From: an uncultured bacterium
Lineage (GTDB): Bacteria > Bacillota > Clostridia > Lachnospirales > Lachnospiraceae
Length of the DNA stretch: 19,455 bases
Assembly: GCA_905214365.1 (NCBI GenBank)
Contig: CAJMMH010000013.1
Coordinates: 1 to 19,455 of the forward strand
Reading direction: 5' to 3'
Under the pieces are notes generated by a model. That model made no database searches and was not told where the DNA came from. It saw only the letters and a list, made by a program, of their open reading frames with translations. This document shows positions 1 to 7,015 of the stretch, in pieces. The first letter of the stretch is position 1. Every line of letters starts with the position of its first letter. The position numbers and the translations under genes were made by a program.

Positions 1-53
1 CAGTTATTTGGTTATGAGCAAGTAGCGAAGCGGATTGCGAATATCCACTTGAC
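1..53 (+). repeat. Left copy of a 53-bp terminal inverted repeat
   Basis: Bases 1-53 are the exact reverse complement of 19402-19454. Identity stops at base 54, where this side reads TTTCCG and the other reads ATATGC. The repeat starts CAGTTATTTGG and ends CCACTTGAC, pointing into the window. It holds no recognisable gene and may extend beyond the window edge. It lies downstream of the substrate-binding protein gene, so it is not placed as that gene's promoter. It could be the end of a dispersed repeat, a recombination site, or an assembly breakpoint at a repeat. Confidence 0.9.
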
Positions 54-127
54 TTTCCGTACTGCCAAGCTGCAGTTTTCCTGACAATTTATGCGTTTTT
101 CATATCCCCGTTTTCTGACTGAATCAA

Positions 128-1297
128 TTAGTCATACAGGTTCGGAGCGATTCCTTCGTCTTCCATGTTCTCAGCGGTGTACCACTGGCATCCGGTATCA
201 ACATCTTCTACTTCCATTCCAAGAGCTGCCATGCAAGCCAGCTTTACGGTTGTACGTCCAATGTTCAGCGGATCCTGAGTAACAGCGCCTGCCAGAGTTC
301 CGTCTGCAACTGCGCCCTTGATAACGGTACCGGAGTCAAATGCAACACCGATCACGCCGTCTTCGCCAAGCTTATTAAGGTTGCTGTTTGCGTTTACAAG
401 ACCTTCGCCGGAGAACTGATTGGAACCATAGATGCAGATGAATGCGTCATCGTTCAGCATCTTCTGTGCATCAACGACGGAAAGCTCTGCCTGAACCTGT
501 GCCGGAACTGCTACTTCGATGATAACGTCAGCGTCCTTTACCTTCTCTTCATCCGCAAACTTCTCATGGCCTTCTACGCTAACGGTAAGATCCGTATTCT
601 CTTCGATCAGCTCTCTCATCTTATCAATGAATCCGGTTCCGCGGCTGATGATGGACTCAGAAGTTGCGTCCTGAGACAGAACACCAATCTTAACTCCGCT
701 TTCCAGCTTGTCTTCGATCAGCTCGAAGCTCTTCTCTGCTGCCAGCTCGCCTGCCGCGTAGTTATCGGTAGAAGCGTTTGCGTAAACAGCGCCTTCCGGT
801 GCGTTTGCAACGCCGGAGTCAAAACCGATAATCGGAATGTTAAAGTTCATTGCCTGTGTGATTCCTTCCAGACAAGCCTCGGTATCAAGCGCTGCCAGAC
901 CAATTGCAAACGGCTTCTGATTAACTGCGTTATTGAGCATCTGTACCTGATCAGCAATATCGGACTCGGTTGCCGGACCTTCCATCTGCATCTTTACGCC
1001 AAGCTCCTCTGCCATTTCCTTTGCGCCCTGGTAAACTGCCTGCCAGTACTGATGCTGGAATCCCTTGGATACCAGATAAACTAACTTGCCGTCCAGTTCA
1101 TCCTTGCGTGCCAACAGCTCTTCTAACGCTTCATCGGTCTCTTCGGTTTCCTCTTCAGATTCTACCTCAGTCTCAGCCTCAGTCGTGGTCTCTTCCTTCT
1201 TATCGTTCTTTGCTGCGTAAACGCCTGTTACACTTCCGGTAACCATCATTCCTGCCAACGCTGCTCCGGTAATCATTGATAATAATCTCTTTCTCAT
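128..1297 (-). CDS. Sugar ABC transporter substrate-binding protein (type I periplasmic-binding fold)
   Basis: This 389-residue exported protein should capture a sugar and deliver it to the permease encoded just upstream. Residues 1-28 form a signal peptide (basic MRKR, hydrophobic core, VYA cleavage site). Residues 33-62 are a very Glu/Thr-rich linker. The binding domain (about 70-389) has the RbsB/LacI-like pattern, including LVSKGFQHQYW, the IPIIGFDSG hinge strand and GVIGVAFDSG. No lipobox cysteine is present, which is unusual for a Gram-positive binding protein. The ribosome site is AAAGGATGG upstream of ATG. It is the last gene of an ATPase-permease-binding protein series, 149 nt after the permease. 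No intrinsic terminator is visible between its stop and the window edge. The family call is strong; the sugar is unknown. Confidence 0.9.
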   Translation of the reverse strand: MRKRLLSMITGAALAGMMVTGSVTGVYAAKNDKKEETTTEAETEVESEEETEETDEALEELLARKDELDGKLVYLVSKGFQHQYWQAVYQGAKEMAEELGVKMQMEGPATESDIADQVQMLNNAVNQKPFAIGLAALDTEACLEGITQAMNFNIPIIGFDSGVANAPEGAVYANASTDNYAAGELAAEKSFELIEDKLESGVKIGVLSQDATSESIISRGTGFIDKMRELIEENTDLTVSVEGHEKFADEEKVKDADVIIEVAVPAQVQAELSVVDAQKMLNDDAFICIYGSNQFSGEGLVNANSNLNKLGEDGVIGVAFDSGTVIKGAVADGTLAGAVTQDPLNIGRTTVKLACMAALGMEVEDVDTGCQWYTAENMEDEGIAPNLYD

Positions 1298-1410
1298 AAT
1301 AAATCCATCCTTTCTTTTTTACGTCTCCGGATCTTCACTGCCGGATGACGGTATCTTTTTTTATTTCATCCCGTTCCTTTCTTTTCCGGGATCTGCTCTG
1401 ATTCATTGCT

Positions 1411-1432
1411 CCGGCCGCCAGACCGCAGCCGG
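1411..1432 (-). other. Stable intercistronic stem-loop between permease and binding-protein genes
   Basis: On the minus strand this is an 8-bp GC-rich stem (CCGGCTGC pairing with GCGGCCGG, including one G-T pair) with a six-base loop. It starts 14 nt past the permease stop. No T-run follows, so it is unlikely to be a full terminator. Such hairpins between transporter genes often stabilise or partly attenuate mRNA so that the binding protein is made in a different amount. That role is inferred. Confidence 0.55.
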
Positions 1433-1446
1433 TATCATTTTCTGTA

Positions 1447-2451
1447 TTATCTCTTCTTTCTCTTGGAACGTACGTCTGCGTATACTGCAATGACAAGTAC
1501 GATTCCAGTGAAGAACTGCTGCCAGTAGTTCAGGAGTCCGACAAACGGAAGTCCGGTCTTCAGAACTGCCATAATATAAACACCGATGATTGTTCCGGCG
1601 ATGGTTCCCACTCCGCCGCTCATGGAGGTTCCGCCGATTACAACCGCTGCGATTGCGTCCATTTCCATACCGCCGCCGTTTCCGGGAAGGAGGGTGGAAT
1701 AGATTGCCGCATAAGCAAGTCCCGCGATTCCTGCGAACATGCCGCTGAATACATATGCGAGAATCTGATACTTATCAACATTGACTCCGGAAAGTCTGGT
1801 TGCTTCCTTATTGCTGCCGAGTGCCAGAATGTAGCGTCCGGTTTTGGTTTTGTTCAAGATTATCGCCATGATAATCGCTGCAATAATCAAGAGTATAAAT
1901 CCGGTCGGGATCAGTGTTTGCGTTCCATCCGCATGAGTGATGTTAATCTTGAACAGGTAGCGGAACCATCCGCCGTCCTGGCTTGCCTGCGGCCAGGTTA
2001 CGCTCTGCGCCTTGGTTAAAATCGAACCGAGCGCTTTGGAAATCATCATCGTACCAAGGGTTGCTACAAACGGCGGCAGTCCCATCTTGGCAACCATCAG
2101 TCCGTTGGCCAGTCCAAACAGAACACCGATGCCGACGCCGGCAAGCAGGCAGATGATCATCGGAACGCCGTGTCTGACGTAAAGAGTTCCGGATACCAGT
2201 GATGAGCATACCAGAACCGTTCCGATTGACAGGTCAATTCCGCCAGTCATGATGGCAAAGCAGACGCCGATTGCCATAAGGCCGATATAGTAAGATGAGT
2301 CCAAAATGCTGACAAATGTTGTATACTGCCGGAAGCTCGGACTTGCGATGCAGAAGAAGGCGGTCAGCACAACCAGTGCCAGAACGGCAACCGCGCGCTT
2401 TGATCCGAGAATCTTCTTCAGCGGATTCTTTTTTTCAGTTGATTTTTCCAT
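1447..2451 (-). CDS. Sugar ABC transporter permease (RbsC/XylH-like, BPD_transp_2 family)
   Basis: This 334-residue integral membrane subunit should form the sugar channel. It has a basic N-terminus (residues 1-19), a first membrane segment at about 20-37 and many further hydrophobic segments. It contains the hallmark GGIDLSIG (70-77) of ribose/xylose-type permeases and the conserved loop GSNKEATRLSGVNV, which contacts the ATPase. The C-terminus is basic (RSKRKKR), as expected for the cytosolic side. Length matches the family. ATG is preceded by AGGAGAGG, and only 15 nt separate it from the ATPase stop, so the two genes share a transcript. The importer has a single permease gene, so a homodimer is expected. 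Specificity among ribose, xylose, galactose or arabinose types is not determinable here. Confidence 0.92.
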   Translation of the reverse strand: MEKSTEKKNPLKKILGSKRAVAVLALVVLTAFFCIASPSFRQYTTFVSILDSSYYIGLMAIGVCFAIMTGGIDLSIGTVLVCSSLVSGTLYVRHGVPMIICLLAGVGIGVLFGLANGLMVAKMGLPPFVATLGTMMISKALGSILTKAQSVTWPQASQDGGWFRYLFKINITHADGTQTLIPTGFILLIIAAIIMAIILNKTKTGRYILALGSNKEATRLSGVNVDKYQILAYVFSGMFAGIAGLAYAAIYSTLLPGNGGGMEMDAIAAVVIGGTSMSGGVGTIAGTIIGVYIMAVLKTGLPFVGLLNYWQQFFTGIVLVIAVYADVRSKRKKR

Positions 2452-2466
2452 GTTATTTTCCTCTCC

Positions 2467-3960
2467 TTATTCTCTCATCGTTGCGTAATGCATGATCTTT
2501 TCCTGTGATGCCTCTTCAATTCCGATTTCTCCGGTTTTTCTTCCCTCGCACATAACAATGACACGGTCGCTCATTCGCAGGATTTCCGGCAATTCGGACG
2601 AAATCATGATAATCGACTTGCCGCTGTCCGCCAGTTCCTTCATCAGATGATAAATCTCGCTCTTTGCGCCAACGTCAATTCCTCTGGTCGGCTCATCAAA
2701 AATCAGAACCTGACAGTCACGGATCAGCCACTTGGCAATAACAACCTTCTGCTGGTTTCCGCCGGAAAGCGAACCTACCAGCGCGTCTACAGACGGTGTC
2801 TTGGTTTTCAGTGTTTTTACATACTCTTCTGCCTTCTGGGCTTCTTTCTTTTTATCGATCAGTCCGCCGCGAACAAACCAGTCAAGGACTGCCATCGTTG
2901 AGTTACTGGTGATGCTTTTATCCAGAATCAGGCCGAATCGCTTTCTGTCCTCTGACAGGTATCCGATTCCATTTTCAACCGCATCCTTCGGTGACCTAAT
3001 GTCAATCTTTTTGCCGTTCAGGAGAATTTCTCCGGAGGTCATCCTATCTGCTCCGAAAATCGCTCTTGCCGTCTCGGTACGTCCTGCTCCCATCAGTCCC
3101 GCAAATCCAAGGATTTCTCCCTTTCTCAGCTGGAAGCTGACATTCTTTACCAGGTCTCCGGAACACAGATCTCTGACTTCCAATACCACCGGCGCGTCCT
3201 CCGGCACACAGCTCTTTGTCTTCGGCTCTTCATAAATCGCGCGCCCAACCATCATGTTGATGATATCCTGCTTGGTGCAGTCCTTGGTGATCAGCGTTCC
3301 AACGTATTCGCCGTCTCTCATAACAGTTACGCGGTCGGTAATGACCTTGATTTCATCCATACGGTGTGAAATATAAACAATACCGATCTGCTTATCCCGC
3401 AGGTCGCGGATTACCTTGAACAGCTCTTCGATTTCCGCGTCAGTCAACGCCGCCGTCGGCTCATCAAAGATCATGATCTTCGCTTCTCTCGAAATTGCTT
3501 TCGCAATCTCACACATCTGCTGCTTTCCGACAGTCAGATTTCCCATGATCTCATCTGGTTCAATATCGACATTCAGCAGCTTAAACAGACGCTTTGCTTC
3601 CTCGTTCATCTTCTTATCGTCGATAAACATTCCCTTCTGGCTTTCTCTTCCGATGAAGATATTCTGCGCAACTGTCAGATGCTGCATCATGTTCAGCTCC
3701 TGGTGTACAATGGAAATTCCCATGTCCTGCGCCTGCTTCGGGGTTGTAATCTCTACGTCCCTGCCTTCGTAAGTAATCGTACCCTCATCCTTGGAATAAA
3801 TGCCGGTAAGTACCTTCATCAGTGTTGATTTTCCTGCTCCGTTTTCACCCATCAGAGCAAGAACCTCTCCCTTTCGGATCTCCAGATCCACTCCCTTGAG
3901 CGCATGCACACCCGGAAATGATTTATGAATTCCTTTCATCGTTAATATTACATCGCCCAC
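2467..3960 (-). CDS. Sugar ABC transporter ATP-binding protein with two nucleotide-binding domains (RbsA/MglA/XylG-like)
   Basis: This 497-residue cytosolic ATPase powers the importer. The first domain has Walker A GENGAGKS (38-45), a variant signature NLTVGKQQ (141-148) and Walker B FDEPTAAL (165-172). The second has the degenerate Walker A GLMGAGRT (288-295) usual in this family, signature LSGGNQQ (398-404) and Walker B FDEPTRG (421-427). Length is typical. The start is GTG at 3960 with AAGGTGAG upstream; ATG at residue 8 is a less likely alternative because residues 2-7 form the expected first beta strand. It is the first gene of the transporter operon, and the promoter and repeated sites upstream (4079-4150) suggest it is the control point for the three genes. 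Confidence 0.95.
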   Translation of the reverse strand: MGDVILTMKGIHKSFPGVHALKGVDLEIRKGEVLALMGENGAGKSTLMKVLTGIYSKDEGTITYEGRDVEITTPKQAQDMGISIVHQELNMMQHLTVAQNIFIGRESQKGMFIDDKKMNEEAKRLFKLLNVDIEPDEIMGNLTVGKQQMCEIAKAISREAKIMIFDEPTAALTDAEIEELFKVIRDLRDKQIGIVYISHRMDEIKVITDRVTVMRDGEYVGTLITKDCTKQDIINMMVGRAIYEEPKTKSCVPEDAPVVLEVRDLCSGDLVKNVSFQLRKGEILGFAGLMGAGRTETARAIFGADRMTSGEILLNGKKIDIRSPKDAVENGIGYLSEDRKRFGLILDKSITSNSTMAVLDWFVRGGLIDKKKEAQKAEEYVKTLKTKTPSVDALVGSLSGGNQQKVVIAKWLIRDCQVLIFDEPTRGIDVGAKSEIYHLMKELADSGKSIIMISSELPEILRMSDRVIVMCEGRKTGEIGIEEASQEKIMHYATMRE

Positions 3961-4078
3961 GTTCTCACCTTCTGTCTTTCTTTTTTATTTTCCATCCGTT
4001 CTGCCGGATTTCCGGTTCTGAATCTTCAGCCTGCCGGTTTCCATTCCGTGCCTTCCGGATTTGTTTTGATCTGGCTTT

Positions 4079-4107
4079 ATCATACCGGAAAAACAGTCTG
4101 AAAGAAA
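4079..4107 (-). promoter_or_regulatory. Candidate activator-dependent promoter of the ABC transporter operon
   Basis: On the minus strand there is a good -10 box, TATGAT (4084-4079). At a 17-bp spacer the -35 position reads only TTTCTT (4107-4102), a poor match. A good -10 with a weak -35 beside a direct-repeat operator is the usual layout of promoters that need an AraC-family activator. The leader to the GTG start would be about 110 nt. The position is a prediction. Confidence 0.5.
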
Positions 4108-4120
4108 CGGACTATCATCC

Positions 4121-4150
4121 GGTGTTTGGTTGCTTTTCTATGGTGTTTGG
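4121..4150 (-). promoter_or_regulatory. Two 9-bp direct repeats 21 bp apart: candidate YesN-type regulator binding site
   Basis: CCAAACACC occurs twice on the minus strand (4150-4142 and 4129-4121), with starts exactly 21 bp apart, two helical turns. The promoter-proximal copy is 13 bp upstream of the predicted -35 position. This is the geometry of AraC-type half-sites, about 17 bp each with 4 bp between. The pair lies between the terminator of the sensor operon and the promoter of the transporter operon, so the response regulator encoded at 7012-8658 is the obvious candidate ligand. Confidence 0.5.
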
Positions 4151-4152
4151 GC

Positions 4153-4217
4153 AGAAAAAGACCGGAGAATCCGCTCTTCTGCAGGTGAAATCCCGCAAAA
4201 TGCTGCAATTCTCCGGT
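4153..4217 (-). terminator. Intrinsic terminator of the regulator-kinase-sensor operon
   Basis: A perfect 10-bp stem (ACCGGAGAAT at 4161-4170 with ATTCTCCGGT at 4208-4217) is followed on the minus strand by CTTTTTCTG. The long loop can form a smaller internal stem from GCAG and CTGC segments. It begins 22 nt after the stop of the anchored binding protein and separates sensor genes from transporter genes. Confidence 0.85.
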
Positions 4218-4238
4218 TTTTGGTTGTTATTCTCTGGT

Positions 4239-5222
4239 TTAGTTCTGCTGGAATGGAAACAGAAGCTTCTGATTTTCTGTCTGATACAAAGTATCCGCCG
4301 TAATCAGCACACTTCCTGAATCGATAAACGGGGCATCGGGCGCTTTTCCCTGAATCATCAGAAATGCCTCTTCCATTGCGGAATATCCCATGACAAACGG
4401 CTTCTGGATAACTGTCGCAGTCAGAAGTCCTTCTTCAAGGAGCTTGATTTCCGCAATGGAGCTGTCGAAACCGACCATGGAAACCTGATCCTGCACGCCG
4501 AGCTTTTTAACTGCTGCCGCCGCGCCAACGGTCGTATACTCATTCAGTCCGACAATTACTGTAATTTCCGGCCGATCCCGCAGCAGCTGCTCTGTCACAG
4601 CCTCCGCATTTTCATAAGAGGAGCCACTGTAGCATACCGTTGCAATCTGGCTGCTGCGCCCGCCAAGACCGACCTTCAGCCCTTCCAAACGATCAACTGC
4701 CGTGGAAGCGTTCCGTTCATGGGCAATGACCGCGATCTGATCCGTATCCGTCAGATAACTCTTCAGCCACTCTCCCTGCTTTCTTCCTGCTTCTATATTG
4801 TCGGTCGCAACCAGACAGCCGCCCGGATTTCCCTCCAGCTCCGAATCAACCACAACGAGTACGATTCCGGCTTCCGTCACCTTTTTTGCCATCTCTACGG
4901 TCTCCTGATAACCGGACGGACACAGAATCACCGCATCCGGCATCTCTGCCACAGCCTGCTCCAGAAGGCGGTTCTGCGTTCCATAATCTGACTCAACTGC
5001 CGCTCCCGCAACCGATACCTGCGCATTGCCCTCTGAAGCTGCCATTTCAATTCCCTCGCGCATCTGTACCCAGAAGTCGCTTTCTTCATCGAGTACCTTT
5101 GGAATATATATCACCCGATATTCCTTCGGTTCAGCCGTCAGGTACATACGTCCAAGCAGCATCACAATCCAGAATACCGCAGAGCTGAGCAGAACCACCC
5201 ATATCCTTCGCTGCCATTTCAT
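4239..5222 (-). CDS. Membrane-anchored periplasmic-binding-protein-like sugar sensor (XylFII-like role)
   Basis: This 327-residue protein has a basic N-terminus (MKWQRR) and one membrane segment at about 7-24 with no cleavage site or lipobox. An extracytoplasmic type I binding-protein domain (about 35-315) follows. Family features include VIYIPKVLDEESDFW, the VILCPSG strand, VLVVVDSELEG and SMVGFDSS. It differs from the transporter's own binding protein and sits directly after the histidine kinase, with an ATGA overlap (5219-5222). Such anchored proteins, for example XylFII in Clostridium, present the ligand to the kinase rather than to the permease; that role here is inferred from context. 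The ribosome site is GAGGTGG upstream of ATG. It is the last gene before the terminator at 4153-4217. Confidence 0.85.
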   Translation of the reverse strand: MKWQRRIWVVLLSSAVFWIVMLLGRMYLTAEPKEYRVIYIPKVLDEESDFWVQMREGIEMAASEGNAQVSVAGAAVESDYGTQNRLLEQAVAEMPDAVILCPSGYQETVEMAKKVTEAGIVLVVVDSELEGNPGGCLVATDNIEAGRKQGEWLKSYLTDTDQIAVIAHERNASTAVDRLEGLKVGLGGRSSQIATVCYSGSSYENAEAVTEQLLRDRPEITVIVGLNEYTTVGAAAAVKKLGVQDQVSMVGFDSSIAEIKLLEEGLLTATVIQKPFVMGYSAMEEAFLMIQGKAPDAPFIDSGSVLITADTLYQTENQKLLFPFQQN

Positions 5223-7015
5223 ACATCCACCTCACTTTTATCCTGCCGCGGAATCCGGAAGCTGACCGTTGTACCGCAACCTGGACTGCTGGCAAAATGC
5301 AGTCTGCTCTCTGGTCCGTACTCCAGAATCAGCCGCTGATTTACATTGGCAACACCGACTCCCTTTCTGCCCTTTCCGGCCGGCTTCGGCTCCAGGATAT
5401 GCGCAAGCGTCTGCCCGTCCATTCCCGCGCCGTTATCCGAAATTTCCAGACAGATCCAGCCGTCTTCCAGCCGGACGCTTACCCGGATCACTCCCGTTCC
5501 TTCGATATATTTGATTCCATGGTAAATTGCGTTTTCAACCAGGGGCTGCAGCACCAGCTTGACAATCCTGCAGTGAAACGCTTCCGGCTGCGCGTCGATC
5601 TGGTACTCCAGTTTATCCTTGTACCGCATTTTTTGTATCGTCAGATAGTTTTCCACATAGGAAATTTCCTTTTCCAGACAAACTGTTTTTTCCTCGTTGG
5701 TAATACTCTGCCTCAGCAGCTTCGCCAATGATGAGGTCATCCGCACCACTTCCTCATTCTGACCATCCTCCGCCATCCAGATGATGGAATCAAGCGTGTT
5801 ATACAAAAAATGAGGATTAATCTGCGCCTGCAGCGCCTGCAGCTCGCTGATACGTTTTTCTTCCTGCTGTCTTGTATTTTCCTCCATCAGACAGCTGATC
5901 CGATTTTCCATCCGGTTAAACGACGATACCAGACGATTCAGCTCTCCTCCTGCATCCTCTAGTGAAACCGGTCTGGAAAAATCCCCCTGCTCCATGCGCC
6001 GGATTCCGTTCACCAGATGTCTGAGCGGGTTGCTGATCGATGATGAAAGCGCGATCGAGATACCGGCTGCCGCCGCAAGCAACGCAAAAAAGATCACCGG
6101 ATACAGCTGTCTCGCGAGTGCCGCTCCCTTCATCATCGCTCCGGCATTGACAACGCCAACAACCGTCCATCCTGTCTCTTCTGAACACCGCTTAGTATAC
6201 AGATACACCTGTGTCCCGGTCTTTCTCGTCACATACGGCTCGTCTGAATCCGCGATTTCACTGACATACTCCTGTAAAAATCCGCTGAACCACAGCTGCT
6301 GCTTCGGGTGGTAGACCATCTCCTGCCCGCTGTCGAGCAGATACACATACCCGTCCTCTCCCAGCGTAACCTTTTCACACAGATTCCGGATCACGCGGTA
6401 ATTCAGATCAACGAAAAACACGCCCGCGCAGCTTCCGTCGCTCCCGTATACGCAGCGGCTCAGCGTTACCACCCAGCGGTAATCATTATAAATTACATTC
6501 TGGACATGAGAGGATGTCAGATACTGTCTTTCTCCGTTTACCACATGCGCAAACCAGTCTACCTTTGACAGATCCCCGTACGGATTGAGCGCATCATCCC
6601 CGTCATTAATCAAATAGCGTCTCCCGTCCGCGCGGATAATTCCAATATTTGCAATGTCCTCACGGGCTTCCGCCACCAGACCATACTGCGTCAAAATCCG
6701 CTGGCGGATCTGCACCAGATCACTTCTCGTGCCGTCCTCCTCCAGATACCGGCGGACGTCCCGGCTGTTCGCGACCATTGCAGAAATATTTTCCATATAT
6801 GTGATATAGGAATCCAGTTCGCCTGCCACCTGCTCGATCATCAGTCCGGTATACTGGATGGAGTTGTTCCGGACATCCCGCTCGTTAAAGTGCATGGCAA
6901 TCAGCAGCGCCGCGGACAGCGCGATTCCGACTAGCACCGTATACGGAATCAGAATCGCCATCTGAATGGATCCGAACATGGAAAGAAGATTTCTTCTGTT
7001 TTTTTTCTGCTTCAC
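5219..7015 (-). CDS. YesM/LytS-type sensor histidine kinase with extracytoplasmic Cache-like sensor
   Basis: This 598-residue membrane kinase should phosphorylate the regulator encoded just upstream. Residues about 17-42 are the first membrane segment. Residues about 45-300 form an extracytoplasmic Cache-like region (with DWFAHV and GEDGYVYLLD). A second membrane segment lies at about 303-324, then a HAMP linker at about 325-380. The His_kinase domain has QINPHFLYNTLDS with phospho-acceptor His402. The ATPase domain carries the N box (LVENAIYHG, Asn495), G1 (DNGAGM, 527-532) and G2 (GVGVANV, 552-558). The start is GTG inside the regulator's stop (GTGA, 7012-7015), with GGAGGAG upstream, so translation is coupled. 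It also overlaps the binding-protein gene by 4 nt. The kinase appears complete. Confidence 0.95.
   Translation of the reverse strand: MKQKKNRRNLLSMFGSIQMAILIPYTVLVGIALSAALLIAMHFNERDVRNNSIQYTGLMIEQVAGELDSYITYMENISAMVANSRDVRRYLEEDGTRSDLVQIRQRILTQYGLVAEAREDIANIGIIRADGRRYLINDGDDALNPYGDLSKVDWFAHVVNGERQYLTSSHVQNVIYNDYRWVVTLSRCVYGSDGSCAGVFFVDLNYRVIRNLCEKVTLGEDGYVYLLDSGQEMVYHPKQQLWFSGFLQEYVSEIADSDEPYVTRKTGTQVYLYTKRCSEETGWTVVGVVNAGAMMKGAALARQLYPVIFFALLAAAAGISIALSSSISNPLRHLVNGIRRMEQGDFSRPVSLEDAGGELNRLVSSFNRMENRISCLMEENTRQQEEKRISELQALQAQINPHFLYNTLDSIIWMAEDGQNEEVVRMTSSLAKLLRQSITNEEKTVCLEKEISYVENYLTIQKMRYKDKLEYQIDAQPEAFHCRIVKLVLQPLVENAIYHGIKYIEGTGVIRVSVRLEDGWICLEISDNGAGMDGQTLAHILEPKPAGKGRKGVGVANVNQRLILEYGPESRLHFASSPGCGTTVSFRIPRQDKSEVDV

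Noticed and set aside
1..53. Terminal repeat as a CRISPR repeat or the end of an insertion sequence
   Set aside because: There are only two inverted copies with no spacers, and no transposase gene is next to either copy, so neither assignment can be supported from this window.
1368..1392. ATCCCG/CGGGAT hairpin between permease and binding-protein genes as a terminator
   Set aside because: The stem is only 6 bp with a 13-base loop, and on the transcribed strand it is followed by an A-rich rather than T-rich tract.
4239..5222. Anchored binding protein as a second transporter component
   Set aside because: It has an uncleaved membrane anchor, lies in the kinase operon with 4-nt overlap, and is separated from the importer by a terminator, which fits a sensor better.
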